A stretch of DNA of 64,000 nt from Chitinophagaceae bacterium (GCA_016720775.1 JADKJX010000004.1:186001-250000), one strand, 5' to 3'; positions 8,116 to 18,199 are shown, counted from the stretch's first letter. Translations and numbers: made by a program. Notes: a model not told the origin generated them from the sequence alone.

Positions 8116-11028
8116 CTATATTGAATAGATCAGGGGCAATTTTATAATAAATTCCCGGCCTGTTTGTGTTTGTATGATCTCTTTTTTTGTTAAAAAGCTG
8201 TATCGCTTCTTTATATTCAGTAAGCCAACCCCTTCACTTTCCTCGTTCAGCATTTTTTCATTGATGTTGTTCTTCATCACCAGCATATCATCCTGCGAAG
8301 TTAATGTTATATGCAGGGGACTGTTTTTATTTATCGTATTGTGTTTAACGGCATTTTCGGCCAATAATTGCAACACCAGCGGAGGAATGAGTGTTGAGTT
8401 CTTCAGTATTACGTCCACATCAATATTTACCTGCAGGGCGTTTCCGTATCTTTTCTTCTGGATGAAGAGATACGAATTAAGCAGTTCCAGTTCTTCTCCC
8501 AGTGTGATCAGTTCTTTCTGGCTATAGGCAGTCATTTTACGGTAAAACTGGCTCAGGTGTTTTATCAATACCGATGCTTCTTTGGGATCGTCCTCTACAA
8601 TATTCAGCAGCGCATTAAAACTGTTGAAGAGGAAGTGCGGATTCACCTGGTTCTTCAATGCATCGTACAGCAACTGGATCTTTTCACGTTCAGCATGTTC
8701 AGATCTTCTTACCATCTTTACCCGTTGTTTGAATAGCAGGTAAATAACGGTGGCAATGACTAAAGCAGCAAGCAGGCGGAACCACCAGGTTGTCCAGAAA
8801 GATCTTGCGATCACAAAACTGTACGTCACTTCCGGTGATGCCTCGAAATTGTCGTTGGCGGAAGCTTTTACTTTCATGGTGTAAGTTCCGGGCCGCAACT
8901 GCGGGAAATTAATAATCCTATCCCCGGTGGTTTCCCATTTTTTACTGTACCCTTCCAGCCAGTATTGAAACTTGATTTTTTCTGTTGCTTTATAATATGC
9001 AGCGGCCACTTTAAAACTGAAATTATTCTGGTCATATGCAAATTTTTTTTCCAGGGCAGTATCCAACATCTTGTTGAATAAACTTACCCGTTCAATAACA
9101 GCAACCGGAACAAACCCCGACAGCGTTGCATGTGTGTTCAGGCAAACGATGCCGTTATCGGTACCGATCCATATTTTACCATCCTGGCTTTTTGTTATTG
9201 AATTCAGGTTGGGCTGAAGTTCTGTAAAGCCCGATTCATTTCCATAATGCTGAACGATATTCTTTTTGGGATTGAAAACATCAATGCCCTTTTTATTAAC
9301 GGCAATGATATTATTAAAGTCATCCACTGCAATAGACGTGATGGTGATATCCGTCAACCCGTTCTTTGTGTCGTATTTAATGAACCGTTTGCCATCGTAT
9401 TCATATAACCCATCATTATAGGTACTTACCCAAATGTGCTGGTTATTATCCTCGGCAAGTGAATAGGCTACTTTGGAAGGGAACAGTTTGTGTGAAAAAA
9501 AATTAACGAACATCCCGTTCTCAAAAAGTGTTACTCCGGCTCCGTCTGTGGCAAGCCACACCCGTTCTTTTTTATCGATCAGTATGTGATAAACATAGTC
9601 GCTGCCCAACCCGTCCTTCTTACTGTAATTTATGTAATCGATTTTTTCATTCAGGTCATAATTGTTTTCTTTGAGTTCAAATTTTGCCACTCCATTCAGT
9701 GTAGATATCCATACCTGGTTGTCTTTTCCTGCAATATTTAAGATGTTGCCATAATAGGCAATAGGGTTCTCTGCAATGCGCCGCCATTTGCCTGTTTCTA
9801 TATTCATCCTGAAAAGCCCTTCACCCATGGTTCCGATCCACAAACATCCAAAACGGTCTTTATATAAACTCGTGATGTCGATGTGATCTGCTGGTGTTGT
9901 TATATCGTAACTCAGTAAATTTTCTTTTCCTAATGTTGACTGCAAACTCCGGTACAGGCGCAGGTCGGGGGTAAACCACAGTTTCATTTCATCATCGGCG
10001 AAGATGGCGTGTACATTTGTGAGGCTGATGTCTTTTACCGAATACCAATACTTCAGATAGTCCCCTGTGAAGCTGACCAGTTTGCCTTCAGAAGTTGCCC
10101 ATATATTTCCTTCGTTATCATACTGAAGGTCGGAGACCCGTTTTAATATGTTTGGGCCCCGGAAAATACTATCAGAAAAAATTCCGGATGATTTATCGTA
10201 ACTGATTATTCCACGTTCTTCGGTTGCAATAAAGAGGTTGTCTTTTCCATCTACAATGTCATTGACCTGGCCGTACTGCCAGCCGGCTTTATAGCTTGTG
10301 TCCAGCACCTTGTTTTCGTCAATTCCAAAAAGTAATATTCCCTTCAACTGCATACCTACCAGGATGCAGTTTTTTTGGTCACTTTTTATTATGCAGGTAA
10401 CAATATTATCCGATAAGCCATTCTTTGCGGTAAAAACATGAATAGTGGCTTTACCTCCCTCAAAGTTTATTAACGATAACCCCCGATCTGTTCCTGCAAT
10501 TAGTTGTTTGCCGTTATGGCTAAACAGGCAGTTCACATGATCATCGCTCAGCCCGTTTTTAATGTTGATGTTATACAACTGTTTGCTTTCATAACAGTAA
10601 ACACCTTCCCCGGCAGTTGCAAACCATAGTCTTCCTGCCCCGTCCTCGCAAATGGCAGTAATAAATTCGTTGGGGAGGGCACCCTGGATTTTTAACGGTA
10701 CGGCCTGCTGGTCTTTGATGGTAAGAATGATACCATTGTTGCAACCTGCCCAGATCGTTCCCTTTGAATCTTCAAGCAGGGAGGTGATATGGTATTTTAT
10801 ATTTTCTGGAGTATGTATCTTTTCAGGTATTGCCGAGTTGTATTTGAAAATTCCTTCCGAGGTTCCGATCCATAAAAACCCAAAATGGTCTTTAAGCAGA
10901 ACAGTAGTCTTTAAGGTAAGATTGTCTTCTTCAACATCAAACGCTTTTGAAAAAGCATATTGGGCAACCAGCCCGGCCGGGAGGATGATAAAAGTGAGAA
11001 AAATAAGTAAGAATCTTGTTGGCCTCAT
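8116..11028 (-). CDS. Reg_prop / Y_Y_Y sensor histidine kinase (LytS-like His_kinase)
   Basis: A 970-residue membrane sensor kinase. After a signal peptide (FLLIFLTFIILPAGLVAQ) it has a large periplasmic two-bladed-propeller region made of Reg_prop repeats with the recurrent FLWIGTSEG, LWFATAGEG and IWIGTDNGI pattern. A Y_Y_Y immunoglobulin-like domain follows (near 660-740), then one membrane helix (about 747-768). The cytoplasmic kinase is of the His_kinase family: NQVNPHFLFNSFN with His798, then LAENAVKHN and a GVGLLNIKKR glycine motif. Its start overlaps the stop of the upstream YceI gene by four bases (ATGA), and the LytTR regulator follows two bases later. The three genes therefore form one transcript. 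The ligand is unknown. Confidence 0.93.
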   Translation of the reverse strand: MRPTRFLLIFLTFIILPAGLVAQYAFSKAFDVEEDNLTLKTTVLLKDHFGFLWIGTSEGIFKYNSAIPEKIHTPENIKYHITSLLEDSKGTIWAGCNNGIILTIKDQQAVPLKIQGALPNEFITAICEDGAGRLWFATAGEGVYCYESKQLYNINIKNGLSDDHVNCLFSHNGKQLIAGTDRGLSLINFEGGKATIHVFTAKNGLSDNIVTCIIKSDQKNCILVGMQLKGILLFGIDENKVLDTSYKAGWQYGQVNDIVDGKDNLFIATEERGIISYDKSSGIFSDSIFRGPNILKRVSDLQYDNEGNIWATSEGKLVSFTGDYLKYWYSVKDISLTNVHAIFADDEMKLWFTPDLRLYRSLQSTLGKENLLSYDITTPADHIDITSLYKDRFGCLWIGTMGEGLFRMNIETGKWRRIAENPIAYYGNILNIAGKDNQVWISTLNGVAKFELKENNYDLNEKIDYINYSKKDGLGSDYVYHILIDKKERVWLATDGAGVTLFENGMFVNFFSHKLFPSKVAYSLAEDNNQHIWVSTYNDGLYEYDGKRFIKYDTKNGLTDITITSIAVDDFNNIIAVNKKGIDVFNPKKNIVQHYGNESGFTELQPNLNSITKSQDGKIWIGTDNGIVCLNTHATLSGFVPVAVIERVSLFNKMLDTALEKKFAYDQNNFSFKVAAAYYKATEKIKFQYWLEGYSKKWETTGDRIINFPQLRPGTYTMKVKASANDNFEASPEVTYSFVIARSFWTTWWFRLLAALVIATVIYLLFKQRVKMVRRSEHAEREKIQLLYDALKNQVNPHFLFNSFNALLNIVEDDPKEASVLIKHLSQFYRKMTAYSQKELITLGEELELLNSYLFIQKKRYGNALQVNIDVDVILKNSTLIPPLVLQLLAENAVKHNTINKNSPLHITLTSQDDMLVMKNNINEKMLNEESEGVGLLNIKKRYSFLTKKEIIQTQTGREFIIKLPLIYSI

Positions 11029-11585
11029 TGTTTTACAAATTCTGCAGTTACGGTAACATCTATTTCGGCAGCCAGTTTTTCATGAACGATCCGGGGTATT
11101 TTAATTTCGTGTTCGGAAAGTAAAACGGTGAACATGCAAACGAGTTTCAATACCCCGTTTTTTACTGTTATGTCGCCTTGTAATATTCTTTCCTGCTGAA
11201 CGCCATGTACCGAGAATTTGCCTTTAGCCCGTAAGTTATATGTGCCGTCTTTGGTAAAGTCGTCTTCTTCTATAATATGTCCGATGAAGGTGGCGTTTGC
11301 GTATTTATCGCTCTCTATATAGTTTTCGTTAAAGTGTTCCTTTTGAAGAGGGCTGTTGAAACCATCAAAGGATTTTATGCTTACCGAGAAAGCAAAGGTT
11401 CTTGCTTCTGCATCCAGGATCCCTTTCAGGTCCGAAGAGGAGGCTTTGATCAACTCCAGTTTTGCATTGGAGTGAAAGGATACCTGGCCTTTTTTCAGGA
11501 CATAAATGGCGGACGTTGGTGTTTCTTTAAATGAAAAGACTGGTAATACCCATATTAATAAAAGAAGTTTTTGTAATGCCGTCAT
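11025..11585 (-). CDS. YceI-family protein co-translated with the sensor kinase (second copy)
   Basis: A 186-residue exported protein with a short signal peptide and a YceI-type lipocalin fold: KKGQVSFHSNAKLE, the block KEHFNENYIESDKYANATFIG, and GKFSVHGVQQERI. It is a paralogue of the YceI gene at 3303-3857. It is the first gene of the kinase operon, and its stop codon overlaps the kinase start by four bases. That coupling suggests the protein may deliver or buffer the ligand sensed by the kinase; this is inference. YceI relatives bind polyisoprenoids or amphiphilic molecules. No heme or metal motif is seen. Confidence 0.87.
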   Translation of the reverse strand: MTALQKLLLLIWVLPVFSFKETPTSAIYVLKKGQVSFHSNAKLELIKASSSDLKGILDAEARTFAFSVSIKSFDGFNSPLQKEHFNENYIESDKYANATFIGHIIEEDDFTKDGTYNLRAKGKFSVHGVQQERILQGDITVKNGVLKLVCMFTVLLSEHEIKIPRIVHEKLAAEIDVTVTAEFVKQ

Positions 11586-11726
11586 GTTAGTTATCCGTAA
11601 ACTGAATTTAATGGGTTTTAATATTAATTCATTTAAAGTCTGTACTGTGTAACTTTAGTTACAAAACTCACAGATAGTTACCAGGGAGTAGCAAGAAAGA
11701 TAAAATAAAAGGGTAATCGCAGTTGT

Positions 11727-13448
11727 TTAGTTGGTTTGATTAATAATGATTTTCTCAGTTAAATATTCATCCTTCCCTTTTATCCGCACGAGGTATATGC
11801 CGCTTTGTAAATGTGGGACCGCAACAGGAAAAGACCCGGTGAGGTTATTGATCTGCCGCTGGAATACCTTCTTTCCATCTGCAGAAAAGATCGCTATGCT
11901 TTCAACCGGCTTTTCAGAAATCACATTCAACAAACTGTTCCTCACAGGAATCGGGTAAATGATTATTGAACCGGTTAGTTTTTTATCAAGTTCAACCGTA
12001 TCAGAATAAGTTACCCGGCCATTTTTATCGGTGATCTTTAACCGGTAAAATAATTTCGTAAACAGGGATATCGTATGGCGGAAACTGTAATTATTTGACG
12101 GGGGGATATTAAGGGCATTTACCCTGCCTGCCACGGTGTAATTAATTCCATCCGTACCAAATTCGATCTCAAAGAACGAAACGTTTTGTTCGTTAGCAGT
12201 TCTCCATCTTAGTTCATTATATCCTGCAAAGGCTGTAGCAGAAAAATCAAGGAGCGTTACAGGTAATACGGTACTGGTAATAACTTTATAGAGTGTGCCA
12301 TTTCGTGATAAGGAATATAGATCTCCGTTCTCTGCTTCGCCAAACCCGGCAATATTGCCAGGCAGACCGGCTTGCAGCGTAGTATTCCAACCGCCTGCAC
12401 CATTTGATTTTAAAAGCCAGGTATTACCAGATACATAGTCGGAGCAGATATAGTAACCAACCATGGCTGCAAACTCCGTACCCCGGTAAACATAACCACC
12501 TGTAATAGAAAATCCACCGGTTAATGAATTATGCGGATAAACAAAAACAGGTGATGTATAGTTGCTTTGTGGCTGGCATCCTGTAGTGTTGTAAGCCGTA
12601 TTGCCTTCATAGCATCGCCATCCGTAATTAACCCCGCCTGATGAAGCAAAGGGAAGGACGTTTACTTCTTCCCACGCATCCTGGCCGACATCGGCAATCA
12701 ACATATCGTGGGTGAGCCTGTCGAAACTCCAGCGCCAGGGATTTCGTAAGCCAATTGCAAATATCTCATCCCGTACAAGCGGGTCACTAATATAAGGGTT
12801 GTCGGCAGGAATAGTATAATAAGGCGGGGTAGTAAAATTGTCAACATTAATGCGAATCAGTTTTCCTAATAATGAATTCCCGTTTTGTGCATTATTACCC
12901 GGATCGCCACCACTACCGCCATCCCCGGTGCCAAAATACAGGTTACCATCAGGACCAAAATTCAATTTACCACCGTTGTGATTAGAGAAAGATGGATGAG
13001 GTATGGTCATTAACACAACTCCTGTGTTTTCATCAGCCACATCCGGATTACCAGCAAGGGTTTGAAACCTTGTTATCCGCAGATCACCTGCCGTATTGGT
13101 ATAATAAATGAAAAAATACCGGTTGCTGGCAAAGTTTGGATGAAAGGCAATGCTTAATAAGCCACGTTCACCTCCGCTGGAAATGCTATCTGGTATGTCT
13201 AAAAAGTTGCCGGGCAATACAACACCTCCGGATACTATTTTTACTCTTCCTCCCTGTTCTACCATGAACAGGCGATTGGTTCCATCGCCGGCATTAACCA
13301 CATCCACCGGTGAACTAAGCCCTGCAGAAACAACCGGGCTAAAGATCAAAACCGGGGCAGTCTGGGCGTTGGCATTAAATAAAAATGGTACTGCTGTAAT
13401 TAACAACAGTACCACCGTATTTCTTTTAACTGTATGCGATATGGTCAT
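11727..13448 (-). CDS. PQQ-dependent sugar dehydrogenase with T9SS tail
   Basis: An intact 573-residue secreted dehydrogenase of the glucose/sorbosone dehydrogenase family and paralogue of the frameshifted gene at 241-2027. A signal peptide precedes the six-bladed propeller (about residues 35-400), with DVVNAGDGTNRLFMVEQ, GERGLLSIAFHPNF, NHNGGKLNFGPDGNLYFGTGD (the His-containing active-site region of the family) and RNPWRWSFDR. The C-terminal part (about 410-573) is a T9SS-type sorting domain ending GIYLVRIKGKDEYLTEKIII, so the enzyme is probably exported through the type IX system and attached to or released from the surface. Reaction by family: oxidation of an aldose or similar polyol with PQQ as cofactor. 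The substrate is unknown. Confidence 0.9.
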   Translation of the reverse strand: MTISHTVKRNTVVLLLITAVPFLFNANAQTAPVLIFSPVVSAGLSSPVDVVNAGDGTNRLFMVEQGGRVKIVSGGVVLPGNFLDIPDSISSGGERGLLSIAFHPNFASNRYFFIYYTNTAGDLRITRFQTLAGNPDVADENTGVVLMTIPHPSFSNHNGGKLNFGPDGNLYFGTGDGGSGGDPGNNAQNGNSLLGKLIRINVDNFTTPPYYTIPADNPYISDPLVRDEIFAIGLRNPWRWSFDRLTHDMLIADVGQDAWEEVNVLPFASSGGVNYGWRCYEGNTAYNTTGCQPQSNYTSPVFVYPHNSLTGGFSITGGYVYRGTEFAAMVGYYICSDYVSGNTWLLKSNGAGGWNTTLQAGLPGNIAGFGEAENGDLYSLSRNGTLYKVITSTVLPVTLLDFSATAFAGYNELRWRTANEQNVSFFEIEFGTDGINYTVAGRVNALNIPPSNNYSFRHTISLFTKLFYRLKITDKNGRVTYSDTVELDKKLTGSIIIYPIPVRNSLLNVISEKPVESIAIFSADGKKVFQRQINNLTGSFPVAVPHLQSGIYLVRIKGKDEYLTEKIIINQTN

Positions 13449-13643
13449 ATGATACAGGGTTTAGCGGATATTCAACTTAACGCTTTGTTAACACAAATAC
13501 AGTGCCAGAGGAACCTGCTGAAGCAATTAAGCAAAATACCCTGTTTTCTTTATTCATAAGGTGGCTATGATACAACAAACAGGCTGTTTTAGCCGTCTTG
13601 TTCAATAATCATTAATTTTAGCATTACTAATCCCAAAGAACGT

Positions 13644-16600
13644 TTGAATCTAAAAAGGATATACCTATTCCTGCCTTTGATACTTTTGGTGCATTTTGCC
13701 AATGCACAGGTAAATCCGCCTTCGCTATCAAATCTTTTCAAAAAGAGTTTTTCCACCAAAGAGACGTTGATCAGGCTGGATTCGTTGAGTATTGTACCGG
13801 GATCTGTAGTGGTGGAAGGAGTATCTCCTTTCTTTTATAAAATTGATGAAGTGAATGCCACCCTCACCTGGCTGGAGAAACCACCGGTGGAGACCGTCAC
13901 CATTACCTACCGCATATTTCCTTACAAACTGAATGCAGTGGTGCGGCATTTTAGCTACGACAGCATACGAAACAACTTTTTAAGCAACACCCCATTTGTT
14001 TTTAAATACGGGGGCAGGCAGATCAGTCCGCTCACAGATTTTGGGAACATAAAATCGGAGGGGAGTTTTGGAAGGGGTATTTCTTTTGGAAACAGCCAGG
14101 ATGCGGTGGTAAGTTCCAGCCTGAATTTGCAGTTGAATGGTTTTATAGGCGACAGCCTGGAATTGACTGCAGCCATTACCGACAACAATATTCCTGTTCA
14201 GCCCGATGGTAATACACAAGACCTGAGAGACTTTGACCGCATTTACCTGCAGGTTAAGAAAAAGGGCTGGCAGATAAACTTCGGGGATATTGACATCCGG
14301 CAGAGCCGGAACTATTTCCTTAATTTTTATAAACGCCTGCAGGGTGTTTCATTCATTACTGATAACAAACTCACAAAAAATATTTCCAATTCGCTTCTAT
14401 TGAGTGGCGCCATTGCAAAAGGAAAATTCACCCGAAATATTGTTACACCGCTTGAAGGTAACCAGGGACCATACCGGCTCACAAGCCCCAACCAGGAACT
14501 TTATTTTGTGATCCTTGCCGGTACCGAACGGATATTTATGGATGGCGAACTGTTGCAGCGGGGCGAAGACCAGGACTATATCATCAACTACAATACCGCC
14601 GAACTGACCTTTACGCAAAAGCGATTGGTAACAAAAGACAAACGGATACAGGTGGAGTTTGAATACGCCGACCGCAATTTCCTGAACTCACAGATATATG
14701 TGAATGATGAACTGAATTTTAAAAATAAGTTCTTCCTAAGCGTGGGCTTTTATAATAATGCCGATTCAAAAAATTCTTCCATCAACCAGGTACTGGATAC
14801 AAAGCAGAAGCAATTCTTAGCAGATATCGGCGACGGGGTTGATACGGCTTATTACGTGAATGCGGTGAGAGACACACTTACAGCCGGAAAGATTTTATAC
14901 AAGAAAATAGATACCCTGTATAATACCAGCCTGCATGATTCCATCTTTGTTTTTTCAACCAACCCAACAGATATTTTATACAGTCTGAGCTTTACTTACC
15001 TGGGGCCGGGTAAGGGGAATTATTTAGCATTGCCAAGCGTTGCAAATGGCAAAGTGTTTGGATGGGTTGCTCCCGATGCCAACAATGTTAAGCAGGGAGA
15101 ATACGCCCCTGTTATTTTGCTTATCTCTCCCAAAAAACTGCAGGTGGTTACGGTGGCAGGCGAGTATGTATTATCTTCCAAAACAAAGATCAAGGCAGAA
15201 GTTGCCATGAGTAATTATGATGTAAATCTTTTTTCGAGAAAGGATAAGAGTAACGACAAGGGCTTTGCAGCCAAACTTCAGTTTCAGAATGACGATACAA
15301 AGATACGCCTGTTCAATACGCCGCTTTTGCTGCAAACAAGGCTGGGGTATGAATATGTGCAGAACCGCTTTAAACCGATCGAACGCCTGCGTAATATTGA
15401 ATTCTTAAGAGACTGGAGTCTGCCGTATGACATTGCAGTGGCTGATGAACACATTACCAATGCAGGAATAAAACTCGGTGACCGCAAAGGTAATTTTCTG
15501 CAGTATGAAGTAACCAGCTATAACCGAAGCGATAAATACAATGGCCTGCGGCAGTTGCTGAACAGTTACAATAATATAAACGGGTGGAGGCTGACCGGGC
15601 AATTTAGTCTTACTACATTGAACAATGTGTTGCAAAAAGGCAGTTTCCTCCGGCCAACCATCGACCTGAATAAAGAATTGACCCGGATACGGAAAATGCA
15701 GGTTGGGTTTAAGTACAACAGCGAACATAACCTGCTTCGCAATAAACAGTACGATACATTAACGCCGCTTAGTTTTGCTTTTAGTGTGTGGCAGGTTTAT
15801 GTAAGATCGAATCCTGAAAAACCAAACAGGTGGGGCGTATCTTATTTTACCCGGAATGATCAGCTTCCGATTACGTCAAAACTTGTACAGTCTGACCGAA
15901 GTGATAATTACAACCTGTTCACCGAATTACTCCGGAGCGATAAACACCAGTTCAAATTAAATCTTACTTACCGGAAACTTCATATTCAGAATACGGCCAT
16001 CAGCAGGCAGAAAGAAGATAAGAGCCTGTTGGGCAGGGCCGAGTATTATGTAAATGAATGGAGTGGTTTTTTAACCGGTAATGTATTGTATGAACTTGGT
16101 TCGGGGCAGGAACAAAAAAGAGAATACACGTACGTGGAAGTTCCGGCCGGCCAGGGCGAGTACACCTGGATCGATTATAATGGCAACGGCATACCGGAAC
16201 TGAATGAATTTGAGATCGCTGTTTTCCAGGATCAGAAAAAATACATCCGGGTATTCACGCCCAGTAACCAGTATGTAAAAGCAAATTACCTGCAGTTCAA
16301 TTACAGCTTTTCTTTAAACCCGAAAATGCTTTTTAAAACTACAAACCTGAAGGGCTTGAAGAAAATATTATCCCGTTCAAGCAGCAGTTCGGCGTTGCAG
16401 ATAAATAAGAAAGAAATTTCCACGGGAACCTTCCTCGTAAATCCTTTCGGTAAAAAATTAGTGGATACTACTTTAATAACCCTCAGTTCATTTTTGTCAA
16501 ACACATTTTACTTCAACCGCAGCAACATAAAATGGGGATTTGATGTTACCCACAGCGTGAATAATGGCAAATCCTTATTGTCTTATGGTTTTGAAAGCCG

Positions 16601-17141
16601 CAAATTGCGAACACTTTCCGGCAAAGTAAGATGGAATGTAAACCGGAGTTTTGTAACCACATTGGGTTACCGCAATATTAAAAATGTGCTCAGTACGGTT
16701 GGGCCTAAATTCAACAACCGGAATTACCTTGTGCTCCAGGATATTTTTGAACCATCCATCTCGTATGTCCATAAAAGCAATTTCAGGCTGAGCCTGGTTT
16801 ATGCCTACGGACAAAAAAGAAATACGATCGATTCGATGGAGAAAGCAACCAATCACGTACTTACTGCCGACGTTCGGTACAACATACTCAGCAGCAGTAC
16901 GCTCAGCGCCCGTTTTTCATTGAACCAGATCAGCTTTAAAGGATACCCCGGTGCTGCCAATACAACGGTTGGTTATATTCTGCTGGATGGTTTGCTGCCT
17001 GGAAAGAATTATTTGTGGAACCTGGAATTTACAAAACGCCTTGCTGGTAACATTGAGGTAAGCATTCAGTATGACGGAAGAAAAGCAGGAGAGTCAAGAA
17101 CAGTACATATCGGCCGGGCATCCATCCGGGCCATATTCTAA
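13644..17141 (+). CDS. Very large outer-membrane-type protein, function unknown
   Basis: An 1165-residue protein with a clear signal peptide (residues 1-21, ending FANAQ). The frame opens after a TAG at 13590 and contains no ATG before the signal peptide, so TTG at 13644 is the likely start. Residues 25-110 look like a small globular domain (SLSIVPGSVVVEG, ATLTWLEKPP). The rest is rich in strand patterns of the form aromatic-x-aromatic, ending in SIQYDGRKAG and a terminal IRAIF, which suits a large outer-membrane barrel ending in an aromatic residue. The block EYTWIDYNGNGIPELNEFEIA resembles an acidic calcium-binding loop. I recognise it as a conserved Bacteroidota type without a known role. 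It has its own promoter region (13449-13643). Confidence 0.72.
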   Translation: MNLKRIYLFLPLILLVHFANAQVNPPSLSNLFKKSFSTKETLIRLDSLSIVPGSVVVEGVSPFFYKIDEVNATLTWLEKPPVETVTITYRIFPYKLNAVVRHFSYDSIRNNFLSNTPFVFKYGGRQISPLTDFGNIKSEGSFGRGISFGNSQDAVVSSSLNLQLNGFIGDSLELTAAITDNNIPVQPDGNTQDLRDFDRIYLQVKKKGWQINFGDIDIRQSRNYFLNFYKRLQGVSFITDNKLTKNISNSLLLSGAIAKGKFTRNIVTPLEGNQGPYRLTSPNQELYFVILAGTERIFMDGELLQRGEDQDYIINYNTAELTFTQKRLVTKDKRIQVEFEYADRNFLNSQIYVNDELNFKNKFFLSVGFYNNADSKNSSINQVLDTKQKQFLADIGDGVDTAYYVNAVRDTLTAGKILYKKIDTLYNTSLHDSIFVFSTNPTDILYSLSFTYLGPGKGNYLALPSVANGKVFGWVAPDANNVKQGEYAPVILLISPKKLQVVTVAGEYVLSSKTKIKAEVAMSNYDVNLFSRKDKSNDKGFAAKLQFQNDDTKIRLFNTPLLLQTRLGYEYVQNRFKPIERLRNIEFLRDWSLPYDIAVADEHITNAGIKLGDRKGNFLQYEVTSYNRSDKYNGLRQLLNSYNNINGWRLTGQFSLTTLNNVLQKGSFLRPTIDLNKELTRIRKMQVGFKYNSEHNLLRNKQYDTLTPLSFAFSVWQVYVRSNPEKPNRWGVSYFTRNDQLPITSKLVQSDRSDNYNLFTELLRSDKHQFKLNLTYRKLHIQNTAISRQKEDKSLLGRAEYYVNEWSGFLTGNVLYELGSGQEQKREYTYVEVPAGQGEYTWIDYNGNGIPELNEFEIAVFQDQKKYIRVFTPSNQYVKANYLQFNYSFSLNPKMLFKTTNLKGLKKILSRSSSSSALQINKKEISTGTFLVNPFGKKLVDTTLITLSSFLSNTFYFNRSNIKWGFDVTHSVNNGKSLLSYGFESRKLRTLSGKVRWNVNRSFVTTLGYRNIKNVLSTVGPKFNNRNYLVLQDIFEPSISYVHKSNFRLSLVYAYGQKRNTIDSMEKATNHVLTADVRYNILSSSTLSARFSLNQISFKGYPGAANTTVGYILLDGLLPGKNYLWNLEFTKRLAGNIEVSIQYDGRKAGESRTVHIGRASIRAIF

Positions 17142-17144
17142 AAT

Positions 17145-17178
17145 AAGAAGGCATCCGCTATATGGCGGATGCCTTCTT
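17145..17178. terminator. Bidirectional intrinsic terminator
   Basis: A perfect 14-base-pair stem (arms 17145-17158 and 17165-17178, loop 17159-17164) with A-rich and T-rich flanks on both sides. It lies between the convergent genes at 13644-17141 and 17195-18199 and can serve both. Confidence 0.9.
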
Positions 17179-17194
17179 AAAAATATTATTTCAG

Positions 17195-18199
17195 TTAGCT
17201 GAAGATCCCGCCTTTTTTAAGACTTCGTATTCCTTCACCGATCTTAAAGCCATTGTTGTACACTTCAATTTTATAATCGCCTGTGGCAAAACTTGAACCC
17301 TGCTTCAGGTCGATGCTCAATGTCTGGCGCTGGCCCTGTGTATAGTTCACATCTATTTTTTGTGTAAACAGTTTTTCTATGCCATCCCTTGTATTGAATT
17401 TACCTGAACCCAGTGATTCTACAGAAACAGGTTTACCATCCGGTGCAAATACACATACATAGATGTATTTTGTTCCCGAGGTTGCGGTACGGTTCTCGTC
17501 AATGTCGAAACTTATCCGCAGTTTGTCAACCCGTTTTGCAACCGTGGTTGTTTTTTCTTTTCCGCTGCTTTTTTCGTTTATCCCGAGTATGGTGAAATTG
17601 GATGCATGCAGGGTGGAAGCCACATCGATCACTTCATTTTTCTGGGTGATAACAGTATTTGCAGAATCCAGGTCTTTCTGCACTTTATCACGCTGCTGGA
17701 TCACCATATTCTTTTCCTGGGTAAGTACGATCTTTTCACCTTCCAGTGTTTCGATCTTTGTCTTATAGCTGTAAATATCCGTGTTGAGTGAAGAGATCAG
17801 TGATTTTGCTTCAGTCAGGTCTTCTTCTGTTGCATTCACCTTGGCCAGTAATTGCTGGATCTTTATTCTTTTTTGGGAGATCTCCCGGTCTTTTCGGGTA
17901 ATGATGCTGTCTTTGGTATGCGCCATATCAGCACTGCTCGTCTTGATCATGTCGTAGCGCATGGTGGCTTCTTCCAGTTCTTTTTGTAATTGATCACGCT
18001 GCGATGTGGTGGTAGCAATAACCGTTTCTTTAAGCTGGATGGTTTCTTTGGTTTGATTCTTATCCCAGATGATATAAGCCCAGGTTCCCAGCAAGGCAAC
18101 TATCAAACCTGCAGTAAGGTAATTCCGCCAGTTGTTATTGGTGGGAGGGGTTGCCATTTCAGTTGGCTTTTCAGTGCCGGGAAAATTTTCAAAAGCCAT
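17195..18199 (-). CDS. Single-pass membrane protein with long coiled coil, function unknown
   Basis: A 334-residue protein with a short cytoplasmic N terminus, one membrane helix (about residues 27-45, LTAGLIVALLGTWAYIIW), a long charged coiled coil (about 50-190, rich in Glu, Lys, Gln and Thr), and a C-terminal beta-rich domain (about 200-334) containing KLRISFDIDENR, YIYVCVFAPDGKPV and GDYKIEVYNNGFKIGEG. The C-terminal part resembles an immunoglobulin-like or jelly-roll domain. Similar proteins occur across Chitinophagaceae without assigned function. It is divergent from holA and convergent with the large outer-membrane gene, so it is probably a single-gene transcript. A role in envelope structure is a guess. 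Confidence 0.65.
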   Translation of the reverse strand: MAFENFPGTEKPTEMATPPTNNNWRNYLTAGLIVALLGTWAYIIWDKNQTKETIQLKETVIATTTSQRDQLQKELEEATMRYDMIKTSSADMAHTKDSIITRKDREISQKRIKIQQLLAKVNATEEDLTEAKSLISSLNTDIYSYKTKIETLEGEKIVLTQEKNMVIQQRDKVQKDLDSANTVITQKNEVIDVASTLHASNFTILGINEKSSGKEKTTTVAKRVDKLRISFDIDENRTATSGTKYIYVCVFAPDGKPVSVESLGSGKFNTRDGIEKLFTQKIDVNYTQGQRQTLSIDLKQGSSFATGDYKIEVYNNGFKIGEGIRSLKKGGIFS

